A program made the position numbers and the translations under genes. From Uranotaenia lowii (lineage: Eukaryota > Arthropoda > Insecta > Diptera > Culicidae), in the NCBI RefSeq assembly GCF_029784155.1, contig NC_073692.1, positions 272,305,827 to 272,369,826 on the forward strand: a stretch of 64,000 nucleotides of DNA, given 5' to 3'. Below are positions 24,826 through 36,225 of the stretch, in pieces. Under the pieces are notes generated by a model. The model searched no databases. It worked only from the letters and a program-made list of their open reading frames with translations, and had not been told where the DNA came from. The first letter of the stretch is position 1, and every line of letters starts with the position of its first letter.

Positions 24826-25310
24826 GATTCAAGTCAAGCTGTAGCACTATTAGTCAGTTGACTTCATAGAGTCGAATTTGCTGCTAGATTCCCTGGCAAA
24901 AAACGCTCATTATGCCTTCATTAATGGTGCTCATACTGCCTCGGGGGGTTTCTTATTATGCCTCTATAGTGACTGGTTTTCAGCTTTCGGCAAAAATTTT
25001 TAAAATGCATTTTTAAACGTTTTTATCTACTTTTTCAAGTTTTATCCAATTAGGCAATAGACTATTTGAGTGTCTGAACTCGAAACAATGATGTAATTCA
25101 CATTTTACAGCTGTTCTCTATGGTTAAATATGCATTTTCCTTAAGGTGGCCATTATGCCCCCATCTCCCCTACCTGACTATTATTGTAAAATAACTCAAA
25201 GATGAATAATTATATAGAGTCTACACATTTTTTATACTTTTTATGTATGAATAATTCAAGCAAAACTGATTTGAGAAAAATTGTCGTCTTCTCCCCCCAA
25301 CAGCCATTGC

Positions 25311-25860
25311 TCCATTTTTCAATGCGTGCGGTGGCTCAAATAGCCTTCAAGATAGGTCTCATTTGATTCAAAATTTTCAAGTCCGAACATGCTTTTTCTG
25401 CAATTAATTGATGAATGTAGGGTAATTGAGGGTAAAAACAGCCATAAATTCGTTCAACGATGCGTTCGGTGGCTCAAACAACCTTCATTGGATTCTATGA
25501 AAAAAAAAAACACGTCTTATTTGGTTCAAAGTTTCAAGTCCGAATACGACTTTTCTGAACTTTTTTCCTCCATTCAATTTCTCGGACAAATTCACACAAA
25601 ATAAATTTCATTTGATTTAAAATTTTCAAGTGCGAACTTACTTTTTTTTCATAATAAGCTATTAGGGATTAAGGAATTGAGGATAAAATCAGCCATAATT
25701 TTATTTTTTGAAGCGTGTGGTAGCTAGATTAGCCTTCATTTGAGTCCTCAAAAAAAATCACACAAGATAGGTCTACTTTTGTTAAAAATTATCAGTCTAA
25801 ATCAGTGTTTTTCTGGATTGTTTACCAGTTTAAGAGGAATATGGGGTTAAAAAGGCACTA
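25311..25860 (+). repeat. degenerate tandem repeat, units of roughly 90-160 bp
   Basis: A phrase like TTTTCAAGTCCGAACATGC recurs near 25378, 25536, 25628 and 25790. It is preceded by GATAGGTCTCATTTGATTC-like text and a CGTGCGGTGGCTCAAATAGC-like phrase. No genes. Confidence 0.5.
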
Positions 25861-26339
25861 TTTCTCCATTCCAATTTTCTGGACATTTTCACTAAAGGAA
25901 AGTAAAGTTCCATAGATTTGGTTCATGTAGGAGGGAATATATCGTTTTCCTTCGTAGTTATACACTTTTTCCCAATTGTGTAATGGTTTTCAAAGTGGTC
26001 CTTTCCGTCCAGAGCATACAAGGAGGCAGTGGAAACACTCAGAATTTTTTTTTGTTGCGTCTCCAAATTAGTTAAAAAATACCCTTAGGATCGTTTGGCT
26101 TTAAAATATTAAGAAAGGGGAAAGGTGAGCGAAAAACTTTGAAAATCACTGAATTACAGTGTTAAAGGTTTAAGAGAAATTTAAAGTATCTTTCTATTTT
26201 TGTAATAAAATTTTTTAAATGAATTTCTATCTTTGAGTCAATATATTCAAATTACAAAATTTTTTTAAGAAATTCGAGGAATACGTCTTCTTTCCTTCTT
26301 TTGAAAAAGATCACTAGTTAGTCCACTCCATCTAAATCA
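25861..26339. other. AT-rich sequence, no gene seen
   Basis: Nothing supportable. Confidence 0.3.
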
Positions 26340-27590
26340 ATTTGAATTCGGTTTCCTTCATTCACCGAGCCGGAAATTTAAAGAAGCGATGTCCCAAATT
26401 TGTCGTACACACCGCTCGTGGATCATTGTACAACACGAAGATTATCGTCCTTCTTCCCTTCTGTCACTTCCAAGGTCACAAGAGGTCAATGATTTTGTAT
26501 CACATTTTATTTACCGTTCATATTCGTCAGCACACTTCACAACCGGAAAACATTTGCAAATCATAATAAGTACCGACTACGACTTTGAATTTTGCATTGA
26601 ATTTTGTCGTTTTCTGATGTGATGATGATTGTGGCAATTGTGTCGGCGCCAGATTCGCGTTTTACATAATCAAACAGTTTTCAGTTCTATTTTGGAAAAA
26701 AATCCTCGATTTTCTTGCGATTTGTTCTCCTAATTCTAACTTCCTTTGACGAGTGAATCTTTTTCATGCTATTGATTAAATAGTATTGTTCGTGTGCATG
26801 TTTCTTAGCCAATTCGATTTTGCGACTGTTCTTCTCTGGCCGTGGCAGTATCGTTTCGGAAATCGTTCTTCCAAAAGCGAAGCCTACATATAGACACGGA
26901 AGAAACGAAAGCTGAACCATTAGTGAAATTGGTAAAATTTATCCCCAAACATTACACAGCGGACTATTGATTTTCACTTCATTCACATTTCACTTCCCGA
27001 GGTTCCACGTTTCTCTTTTGCCGGAACAAGACCTGGGCAGGAACCTTGAGAAGCGCGCCAAAATATGTCATGTTTACATTTCTGAGCCTCGTTGCCCTAC
27101 TCATCCTTCGACCTTACACGCGATTTTGCTCCTTCGAGGGATTAGTAACGTATCACTTTTATTGCGGCAAGGAATCAGCTTTAATACCTACGAAACGCGT
27201 TCACATATAGGACGGCCGGAAGAAATCGTTCTTATTTCGAAATAGGAGCGGCAGTTTAGAGAGGCGGGTTCAATCGCCGTGCTTAGTGTCGTCGTACAAC
27301 AAACACAAACTACCCACCTACTATAATACATACATTGCGTCACAGCACACAACACTCTATACTAAAAGCGTGGTCTTGGTGCTAGCCCATAAGGCATTTT
27401 CGCGCCATTTTAGATGCCCGGTTGATATTGATGATGGTGGCGTTTGGCCGCTACCATTTCCGTCCTGGTTGTTGGTCCGGAGCCAAAATGGTCAGTAGTG
27501 TGTGCTAGCTAGCTATTGTCATGGATCTATAATGTTCCGTAGCAACGATTTCTCGTCACCCGTCCTCCGAAAGGAATAACAGTGATGCTT
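26340..27590. other. less AT-rich unique region, possible regulatory or UTR DNA
   Basis: Base composition is more balanced than in the flanks and none of the window's repeat families occurs. Short open frames exist on both strands, the most protein-like being minus 26687-26920 (77 codons, a hydrophobic start and a Lys/Arg-rich end). I recognise none of them and see no strong splice signals. Confidence 0.3.
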
Positions 27591-27898
27591 AACTCAGGCT
27601 TACCAGATAATTTCAGAAAAAAGCGGAACATTTCACGAAAAAAGCAGGACATCGCGAAAAAAAGCGGGGTGTTCTAGAAACTTTTAAAACCCTAATTTTT
27701 ATGACCATTCCTATACATTTGTGTATGTTCCTTCTGCTCAAATATTTCAAAGAAAGTAATTAATTATGGATAAATTAAATTTGTTGAAAAATTGAATTCT
27801 CGAGAAAATCCATTTTTGTATTCTGCGAACACTCAATTGAAAATGTTGTAGCTCAGAGTAATTAAAAATCTGAAATTTGCAAAAAAAATTTAAATTTT
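27591..27898. other. AT-rich sequence with GCGGGACAT-type repeat fragment
   Basis: At 27595-27690 there are repeated phrases AAAAAAGCGGAACATTTC and AAAAAAGCAGGACATCG. A similar fragment is at 34715-34800 (AAAAAGCGGGACAACGGGAC). These may be pieces of one dispersed element; the ends are unclear. Confidence 0.4.
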
Positions 27899-28884
27899 TA
27901 ACAGCCGTTTTTGATCATTTACCATCAGATTTTGTACAGCCACCTTGTCCACCTTCTTCGCCGCAGAAAGCCAGTTTGCCTTGAACTGCTGCTCGTCCTT
28001 AGCAGTTTTTTTGGTCTTCTTTAGGTTCCGCTTGACAATAGCTCAGTATTTCTCAATTGGGCGGAGCTCTGGCGTGTTGGGAGGGTTCTTGTCCTTGGGA
28101 ACCACCTGCACGTTGTTGGCGGCGTACCACTCCATGGCCTTTTTACCGTAATGGCAAGATGCCAAATCCGGCCAAAACAGTACGGAACAACCTTGTTTCT
28201 TCAGGAAAGGCAGCAGACGTTTATTCAAACACTCTTTCACGTAAATTTCTTGGTTGACAGTCTCGGCTATGAAAATGCTGCTTTTCAAGCCACAGGTACA
28301 GATGGCTTGCCAAACCAGATAATTCTTCGCGAACTTTGACAGTTTCATGTGCTTCAAATTATCTGCTACCTTTCCCCTTCCTTTTGCCGTATAAAACTCC
28401 TGTCCCGGAAGCTGCTTGTAGTCGGCTTTGACGTAGGTTTCGTCGTCCATTACCACGCAGTCAAACTTCGTCAGCATCGTCGTGTACAGCCTCCGGGATG
28501 GCGCTTTGGCCGTCGTATTTTGTTTATCATCGCGATTTGGAGTCACTACCTTTTGTAAGTAGATAGTCCGGCTCGTTTTTTGGCCTGATGCACGGTTGTA
28601 GACGATACACCCAGCTTATTTGCGCCATCTCGGAGGGAGAGGTTAGGGTTTCGCTTGAAATTACCGGCAACTCTCTTTGTCGTCTCAGCGGCTTCCGGTT
28701 ATCGATTTCCCCCCGATCCAGACTTCCTGGCTGTCGACAAACGTTCCCCAAACACTTTAATTACATTTGTAACGGTTGATTTGGCAACTTTCAGCGATTA
28801 TGCCAGCTTCTCGTGCGAGTAGTTCGGATTTTAGCAATGCGCGAGCAAAATTTTGATAGGCTGCTCTTCTTCCTTGGACGGCAT
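27899..28884 (-). pseudogene. DD37E mariner transposase, full domain with stops
   Basis: It starts at MPSKEEEQ (28884). The catalytic core is complete: VVMDDETYVKADY, then LFWPDLASCHY, then ELRPIEKY. Exactly 37 residues separate the second Asp from the Glu, which defines the DD37E group seen in mosquitoes. In-frame stops interrupt the helix-turn-helix region (after LAHC and after HEKLA) and a 1-bp loss near 28555 shifts the frame. The Trp after IEKY has become TGA. The C-terminal tail continues (AIVKRNLKKTKK, ANWLSAAKKVD, VAVQNLMVND) to about 27899. The longest uninterrupted piece is 28043-28546. Confidence 0.9.
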
Positions 28885-29027
28885 TTTGACAACTGAAGAG
28901 TGAATTCCAAAATCGAAATAGAAGCTACATTCTTCACACACACCTTCAAAATGAGGGGTATTCAGATTTTTTAAATGCAAAATTGAAAGAAATACGTCAA
29001 ATTGATATTGACCAAATTTTGACCGTA

Positions 29028-30174
29028 CAGTAGTTTTTCGATTTTATCACGGTAAAAAAAAATGTCACCGTGAATATGGCGAAACCGTGAATTTGGCGAA
29101 ACTAAAAATTAAATTGGAAAAAGTATTTTTGTTGTCTTAAATCAATAATTTATAATGTTTTCAGTAGTGGAAACGTTTTGTATCAATACATTTTGAACAT
29201 AAGATGTAATTGTCAAAGATTACTAAAAACAAAAGATCGATTCCAGTTCAAATTATTATTCTCTATAGCAAATTTAAGAATTTTTCTTTAAATAAAACCA
29301 TGTAAAATATCCATTTGATAGTCTACATCTCATTATAATGAATTATTTAGTTTATATGGTAATTTATATGTCGATTTTGAAAAAGAGTCCAAAAAAATTC
29401 ATCAAAAAATTTTCTTCTACGAATTTCTAATTTCAAAATTTTATTCTACACACGTTTAATGAACTAAAAAGTTTACCTTTTCGAAAAATATTTTGAATTT
29501 TGATCAACTTAGACTTTAAAAGCGTGTTTCTCGAAATTTGCTTCATGGGCAGATAATGCTTTGTTTGTCATATGAAGAAAAACAGAAATCTTAGTCCTTT
29601 TTACATATTTTATGGCAAAGCTAGCAGAATTTCATTTTAATCTTCCAAATTTATCCATTCAGACAATACTTAAGGCTGTCCATTACGAATTGCGCACACC
29701 ACGCTTTCAAATAAACAAATCAAACAAAGAAATGAGAGACACTATCTCTTTTCTAAAACGCTTAAATTCACCCACATCTTTCTAGGATTTGCATAAACAA
29801 AAACGTATACTTTTTTAGAGCGACTAACCAAGCATAAATAACAAAACTAGCATTAGCGTGATGTTAAAATACTTATGTCGATTATTACAAGTGTTTTTAA
29901 AATCCAAATGACGATTTTAAACTCTATACAGCTAAAATAAGCAGCTCAATGGCATTTTCATGTTATTGAATACCTATATACAATAACATAAGCATGTAAA
30001 ATATCATTTTTAAAGACGCTCTACGCTTTTGAATGAAAATTAAGGTCCTGGAAATGGTTTCGGAATAATTTCTTAAATAGCGTGATAAAATCGAGATAAT
30101 AACCGTGATAAAATCGAGCGTGAATTTGGCGAGTATTGATAAAAACGAACAGTGATAAAATCGAAAAAATACTG
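29028..30174. mobile_element. TA-inserting non-autonomous element with CAGTA ends
   Basis: It begins CAGTAGTTTTTCGATTTTAT and its inverted right end begins CAGTATTTTTTCGATTTTAT; each end is bordered by TA. Sub-terminal CGTGAATTTGGCGA and CGTGATAAAATCGA phrases recur at both ends. TA duplication and CAGT ends suggest a pogo/Tigger-like or other Tc1/mariner relative. Its 1147 bp encode no transposase. It landed on the TA inside the terminal repeat of DD37E copy 2. Confidence 0.82.
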
Positions 30175-30186
30175 TATCACCCTTTA

Positions 30187-31139
30187 CGAGGTAAAAGAGG
30201 AAGTTCAATATCTCAGCCGGAACCAGCATTACAGCCGAGCTAATTGCAAACAGTGATAGAAAAAAGACCAAAAAAAAAACAAATAAGAAAAATATTAACC
30301 GTAAGAAAGGAAAATTCAAATAGTGATAAACGTTTTTTTTAATTATCAGCTTTCTTTTTAATAGAATTAGGATAAAGTTCAATAATATTTGTATTTTCGA
30401 AAAATTGTTTTTAAGACAAATTAATATCAGCAAGGACCGGCGTGAGATAACATTATAAAGGGCCATCCATATACTACGTTAACAGATTAACATAGGTAGC
30501 ACAAGTTAACCAGCAATTCAAACAAAAATACATCTGATTAGAATATGAGATAGAGAACGAATAATGTTTTAATCTGCTTCTGTTGAATGAATAACCTCGG
30601 TTGAAGTGAAGGAACGTACTGATTAAAATTAAGCCAAATCCGAAATCCATAACAGATGAAATTTTTACACTCTACGGGATCATTCTTTACTTAAACAAAT
30701 GACTTTATTTTATTTTTTTGGTAACCTTTTTTTCTTAAATCAGGCCAAACCACTATTACAAAGGTCACCCTTCTAAGGGGTCAGAATGGACTAATATTAT
30801 TTGTCTTGTAACTTTTTCAAAAAAATAATGTTTTTTAACCAACCTGTTTAACATTTATTGGAATCTTTTTCTACAAGCATGCGGAGAGAAGTACTTTAAG
30901 AGGTAATAAGTTAGTCTGCGTGGCACGTGACCGGTGTGTGAACTCCTCCATTAAAACCATTCGGTGTGCAAATTTTCATCTGAACTCATGATGTTTCCCA
31001 ATGTCTTTTTAACTGGATAAATTACATTCTTCTTCTATCAGAAATAGTACGTGAGCTTGAAACAAATATATTTGAGTTAGAGGTCTTCAGTTTGCGGAAC
31101 CCAACCAAATCAAAATTAAACGGCAAAAATAAACCGCTA
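30187..31139. other. AT-rich sequence, no gene seen
   Basis: No feature supported. The minus open frame crossing its left edge (29963-30466) runs out of the TA element and is a chance low-complexity frame. Confidence 0.35.
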
Positions 31140-31150
31140 ACAAATAGTTA

Positions 31151-34100
31151 CTACCTAAGGGTCCAGCGCCGATTGACCGGCACATAGAGCTGAGATAAAA
31201 GATCTCCACTGCTGGCGATCCGGATCCAGCGTCTTCATTTGCTGCCAGCCAAGGTTCTTGTCAACTGTGTGGATTTCAGCGGCTATACTTCGCCGCCACG
31301 AGCTTTTGGGCCTGCCTCTTCTTCGATGCCCATCTGGATTCCAGTCAAGCGCCTCTCTGCAAATCTCGTTTTCATCTCTTCGCAGCGTGTGCCCAATCCA
31401 TCTCCACTTACGTTCCCGAATCTCGATTTCTAGCGCCTTTTGATGACACCGGCGATGAAGTTCAACGTTTGAGATCCAGTTGCCAGGCCACCAAGCGCGG
31501 ATGATGTTCCGCAGGCAGCGATTCACAAAAACTTGCAGTTTTTGCGTCGTCACCGCATATCTGCACCAAGTTTCACACCCGTACAGCAATACGGATTTGA
31601 CGTTTGAGTTGAAGATTCGGATTTTAGTTCGTAGAGAGATCTGGCGTGACCGCCAGATGTTTCGGAGACTCGCAAACGCAAATCGGGCTTTTCTGATCCG
31701 GGTTTCGATGTCCATCTTGGTACCACCATCAGGCGTAATCTGGCTACCAAGATACTGGAAGCACTCCACTGTCTCAACCTGTTGTCCAGCTACCACGAAA
31801 TTGGAACGATTTTCTGTATTGATTTCCATCGACTTGGTCTTTCCGACATTGATTTTGAGACCTACTGCCTTGGAGCTTTCGGTGAGGTCGTCGAGTTTGC
31901 TCTGCATGTTTTGTTGTGTTTGGGCGAGCAAAACAATATCGTCTGCCAAGTCAAGGTCGTTAAGTTGCTCCATGGTTGAAGGATTCCACGGCAATCCTCG
32001 GTTTGGTCTACAGTCAATCGATCCAGTCAAGATCTCATCCATTACGATGAGAAAAAGCAGCGGTGACAAAATACATCCTTGTCTCACTCCAGCAGTTACC
32101 GGGATTGGTTCGGACAAGACACCGTCGTGCAAGACCTTGCACGAAAATGCTTCGTACTGTGCTTCGATGAGATGGACTAGTTTCTCTGGGACCCCTCGTC
32201 GTCTAAGAGCAGCCCAGATGTTTTCGTGGTTCAGTCGGTCAAATGCTTTTTCGAAATCAACGAACACCAGCAGAAGAGAGTCCGGGAGTTCGTTGATTTG
32301 TTCCAGTATTATTCGTAGCGTTGTGATGTGGTCCACACATGATCGTCCGGATCGGAATCCAGCTTGTTGCCGTCGGATTGTAGCGTCGATTTTCTCCTGG
32401 ATCCTGTTCAGGATCACTTTGCAGAGTACTTTAAGGGTTGTACAGATCAAAGTTATGCCACGCCAGTTACCGTACTCTGTTAGGTCTCCTTTCTTCGGGA
32501 CCTTTACGAGGATACCCTGCATCCAGTCGGCCGGGAATGTTGCAGTATCCCAAATGTCAGCGAAAAGACGTTGCAACATTTATGCTGACAAGGCAGGGTC
32601 GGCTTTGAGCATTTTAGCAGGAATGCAATCGATTCCAGGCGCTTTGTTGGATTTCATGTCCTTGATTGCCGCTTCTATTTATATATTTCTATGCGACTTA
32701 CTGTGGGCGCCTCGAGCTGCGGGTTCTGTTGATCATTGCTATTTGTAACTCGGAAAAGTTGATCAAAATGCTCAGTCCAACGCTTGAGCTGATCTGTTCG
32801 ATCTGTCAGCAGCTGACCTGCTCGGTTTTTCAGCGGCATTCTTGCATTAGTTCTTGCACCACTAAGGCGGCGAGAAATATCATATAATAATCGGATATCT
32901 CCAATGGCGGCGGCTCTTTCTCCCTCTTCGGCTAGGGAGTTTGTCCAGGCTCTCTTGTCTCGTCTACAAGCTCGTTTAACTACCTTTTCCAGCTCCGCAT
33001 ATCGTAAGTGGGCGGCTGCTTTGGCTAACCGGTACATGCCTGCTCAATTCCGACTTTCGCCTTTCTCCGATTATCGACCATCCTCCAGGTTTCATCCGAC
33101 ATCCATTCACTTCGTTTTCCACAAACTTTACCGAGAGTACCATGGCTCGTCGAGATAAAGGCATTCTTGATTCCACACCACTGTTCTTCGACTGTTCCGT
33201 CTGTCGGCAACTCCGAGGCTCGGGATTCTAGCCGTTCAACGTATGCCCTTTTCACCTCTGGATTCTCCAACCGGCGGACGTCGTATCGACACCTGACTTT
33301 CTCCTCGCGCCGTTGGACACGCGCAACTCTCAGTCGTATCTCGCCAAGGACGAGGAGATGGTCAGATGCAATGTCTGCGCTTCGTTTGTTGCGGACATCA
33401 AGAAGGCTCCTTCTCCATTTTCGACTGATGCAGATGTGGTCAATTTGATTTTCTGTTCGGCCATCTCGGGATACCCAAGTGACCTTATGTGCTGGTCGAT
33501 GGGGGAAGAGCGATCCACCGATCACCATGTTGTTGTTGCCACAAAATTCTACAAACAGCTCTCCGTTTTCGCTCATCTGTCCTAGACCATGGCGCCCCAT
33601 GATGTGCTCAAAGTCCTGATTATCGGAGCCAATCTTTGCGTTGAAGTCGCCTAAGTGGATTCTAATGTCACCCTTCGGAATTCTCTCAACCACGCTGTTC
33701 AATTGACTGTAGAACTGCTCTTTCTCCTGCAAATCGGCAACGTCAGTTGGCGCATAGCACTGGACCATTGTAAGGTTTCTAACCCGTGTGCTGAATCTGG
33801 CTACGATTATTCTTTCGTTTATTGGTTCCCATCTTATGAGCGCCGCATGGGCCTGCGGGCTTAACAGGAAACCAACTCCTCGTTCCCGAGTAGCATGTTC
33901 TCCTCGTATGCCAGAGTAAAGCAGTACCTGCCCGGACTGTGTCTTGTGTTCTCCAGTGTTAGGCCAACGGACTTCGCTCAGTCCCAATATCTCTAGCTTG
34001 AGGCGGCTAGCTTCTCTAGCAAGTTGAGTCAGCTTTCCTGGCTGGGCAAGGGTCAAAACATTCCATGTTGACAAGTTCAAATTCTAGTCCGTGTTTTCAT

Positions 34101-34434
34101 GTTAAAAGTCGTTGCCAAAGTTCCAATTCGGTTATTTCTTCTCTCAGTTTCTGTAACAATACAAGGTATCAGGAGCAGTAGGTTGTTAGCCTAAAGTCCC
34201 TATCCCGCGATGGGGCTGCCATCTTGGACTAAGCTGGCGGGAACCGCATTTCATAAATTCAGCCGCTAGCTGCAAGACAGACGCTGTTTGAGCCGCCCCT
34301 GACCTGGAGAACAGACGCTCGGTTGTTGTTGCACGCCACCCCTGACCTGGGGAACAGACGCGTGCGGCCACCTTCTCAGTCTGCATGCGACCAAAGCATC
34401 CACCGGGGTTGGGTACCCGATCTCCACTTAGGTT
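31151..34434 (-). mobile_element. RTE-clade non-LTR retrotransposon, copy 2
   Basis: An exact 11-bp duplication ACAAATAGTTA flanks it at 31140-31150 and 34435-34445. It is 3284 bp and lacks roughly the first 80 bp of the leader seen in copy 1, so it is slightly 5'-truncated. It is very similar to copy 1 throughout. Its 3' end lacks the TAAG tail of copy 1 and finishes with CCCTTAGGTAG on the minus strand. Confidence 0.92.
31155..34080 (-). pseudogene. RTE endonuclease-reverse transcriptase, three lesions
   Basis: Target-primed reverse transcription protein. The endonuclease (33025-34080, 351 codons) has STWNVLTL, LGLSEVRWPN, CYAPTDV, GDFNAKIG and NQIDHICISRKW. A frameshift near 33030 leads to the linker frame 32675-33037. 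A deletion near 32680 removes about a dozen residues and shifts the frame. A CAG-to-TAA-type stop just before MLQRLFADIW at about 32580 separates the last part. The reverse transcriptase piece (31155-32579, 474 codons) is intact, with AGFRSGRS, FVDFEKAFD, GVRQGCILSPLLF, LADDIVLLAQ and VLLYGCETW. It ends properly at LCAGQSALDP. Plus-strand frames here, including one of 422 codons, are antisense shadows. Confidence 0.9.
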
Positions 34435-34445
34435 ACAAATAGTTA

Positions 34446-35929
34446 ACGGATTTATTATCGATTAGCCAATTAAATAACGCTTTAGTGCCGAACACTAAAT
34501 TTGAGATAAAATGTTGAACCAATGAATTTAAATTGAGACGATGAATGTCATGTTCTTCAAGTAAGAACAATTCTTGTTTTGAAAATCATAGATGGATAAC
34601 AGATAATTGAAAAAAATGGCAGGAGTTGAAAATAATCGAGGATCGTTCTCATCAAGCACGGACAAACTTTTTTGAAGTGGTAGAAGGTTGAGTCTACCAC
34701 AAAAGTTTTCTCAGAAATAAGCGGAAAATTTAAAAAAAGCGGGACAACGGGACATTTTCAAAAAAAAAAAAAAATGGAACATGTCTCGCTTTAACGGGCG
34801 GATAAGGGTTTCCATTAACCCCTTGTCGGGACTAATGCTCCAACCTGATTATGCTATGAAGGTAGGAAACTTTTATCCAACCTTTTCAGGAAGTGTTATT
34901 CAGATTTTGTTGATATTTTGTAAATAATCCCTTGTTAAAAAACTTTGATGTGAAGTCTTTTGACGCGTTCCACAAGACAACCATTGAGCCAAATAAATAT
35001 AACTGGAGGTCTGAAATTGTTGTTTTTTACTATTTCCACAACTGTTCTTTCGGGTTTCCCTTCAAATTTTAACATGTACATTAGGGTTGTTCAAAAATAT
35101 GGCTTTGTTTCGTAATCAAACCCTGGGGCCCGAATCGTGAAGACGTGAAATCGTGCCCTGCCAGAAGACCCCGTGCCAAATTTCAGCTCAATTGGTTAAC
35201 TCTAAGGGATTGTTCAACGAGCCTCTAATTTGGACAGCATTTGTTAGCTTAGTTTAGTTTGATTGACTACTCAAATCCACCTTGTGTCATTGAACCAGAA
35301 ATGCATCACAAAGTTTCAGGATCGAAATAAATCTCATTATTTACGACTCATTCCAAAATAAAAATTACAAACATTTCGAATTCCACGATCGCAGACGTGG
35401 CTCAGTAGGACAAGTTCCACATCGCCAATGGTTGCTATTCCGTGATTGACCGAGGCCATCAATTTTGATCAAAGAACAAAAGAATGGTGTTTGGGATTGA
35501 CAACACATTCACGATGTCCAAAACTGATGCTTTCGCTTTGAACAACAATAACGGCGCCGGCTACTTCCTAGTAGTTAATTGATAGATTTAATCAAGAGAA
35601 GGGGATGAACGAATTATATTGTGCTTTAGGACCGAGTTTAACCCTGCATACTTGCAAATGAATTGGTTGGTGGAATTGGGGCAAAGGGATTGATCACGAT
35701 ACACTTTTGACTAGTGTAATGATGTTAAAACTAAATTGTAATACCAATCTCTCCTGTCATTTCATTATGAAACTCAAAAGATGCAAAAATTTTGAACGAT
35801 GGGTCTATAATGTGAAGTGTTATAGTAGTTAGCTAAATTTTTATGAGAAAAAATATTGCAAATTTAAAAATTTGGATTTCATTAACTATCATTTACTCTT
35901 CACATTAATTTTTTTTTTCAAAATATAAG
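34446..35929. other. AT-rich sequence, mostly unassigned
   Basis: Holds a GCGGGACAT-type fragment at 34715-34800 similar to 27595-27690. Otherwise nothing recognised. Confidence 0.3.
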
Positions 35930-36225
35930 TAAAGATAAGGGCATAGTGGCCTCCTCAAGAAGGTCGCTTATTTAACCATAGAGAACAGTTTTAATATGTG
36001 AGTTACATCATTGCTTTATATTCACACACTAAAAAATATATTTTCTAACTGCCTGGAACTTCAAAAAGTAGATAAAATCGTTTAAAAATGCATTTTAACA
36101 ATTTTTTGCCGAAAGCTGAAAATCAGCCACTGTAGGGCATAATGAGAACTCCCCCTTGGACAGTATAAGCACCATTAATGGGGGTACGATGAGCGTTTTC
36201 TGCCGTAGAATGTAGCAGCGAATTC
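35930..36225 (+). repeat. partial copy of the foldback element at 24-25 kb
   Basis: It matches the reverse complement of about 24890-25172 in order. The terminal AGATAAGGGCATAGTGGCC comes first, then TTTAACCATAGAGAACAG and AAGTAGATAAAA. CGAAAGCTGAAAA and GCACCATTAATG follow, ending at GAATGTAGCAGCGAATTC. The tRNA-like module is absent. Confidence 0.7.

Larger units (their letters stand above)
23950..25170. mobile_element. foldback-type element with TA flanks and tRNA-like arms
   Basis: Ends GGGGAGATGAGGGCATAA and, inverted, GGGGAGATGGGGGCATAA are each bordered by TA. Inner arms (about 24330-24535 and 24757-24960) are long inverted copies, sharing GAAGGCATAATGAGC, GAATCTAGCAGC and a complete tRNA-like module. 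The 210-bp spacer between them is unrelated. No protein is encoded. A partial relative of the right half lies at 35930-36225. It sits inside family 2 copy B, about 140 bp beyond family 1 copy B. Confidence 0.75.
20492..25310. mobile_element. hAT-like family 2, copy B, split by two insertions
   Basis: The left end CATGGCCGTTGAAACG corresponds to CATGACCGTAGGAACG of copy A. Homologous text runs to about 21780 (compare 20620-21600 with 17570-18600). It resumes after the family 1 insertion (CTTCATAAAAAAATTGTATTTC at 23892 versus CTTCATAAAAAATTGCCATTTC in copy A). After the foldback insertion it continues to about 25310, where AATTGTCGTCTTCTCCCCCC matches AATTGTCATCAAAACCCCCC. The terminal CCTACGGCCCTG of copy A is not recognisable here, so the right end is decayed and its position approximate. 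Confidence 0.65.
27899..30184 (-). mobile_element. ITmDD37E element copy 2, 3'-truncated and interrupted
   Basis: Read on minus it begins AAGGGTGATACGGTCAAAAT after a TA (30185-30186). Its terminal repeat is split by a 1147-bp insertion at 29028-30174 and resumes at 29027. The transposase follows on minus, but no matching 3' terminal repeat is found left of 27899, so the far end is lost. The terminal repeat is the same family as at 9680. Confidence 0.85.

Noticed and set aside
29963..30466. 167-codon minus-strand frame, hydrophobic
   Set aside because: It runs across the end of the TA-inserted element and the DD37E boundary; AT-rich low-complexity composition, no homology seen.
31480..32748. 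422-codon plus-strand open frame
   Set aside because: It is exactly antisense to the RTE reverse transcriptase, and similar shorter antisense frames occur over copy 1. It has no domain of its own.
27595..34800. One large element bounded by GCGGGACAT-type fragments
   Set aside because: The two fragments are only loosely similar and low in complexity; no defined ends or duplication.
35395..35460. tRNA-like A box (GTGGCTCAGTAGGAC)
   Set aside because: No B box at the proper distance and no SINE body or tail.
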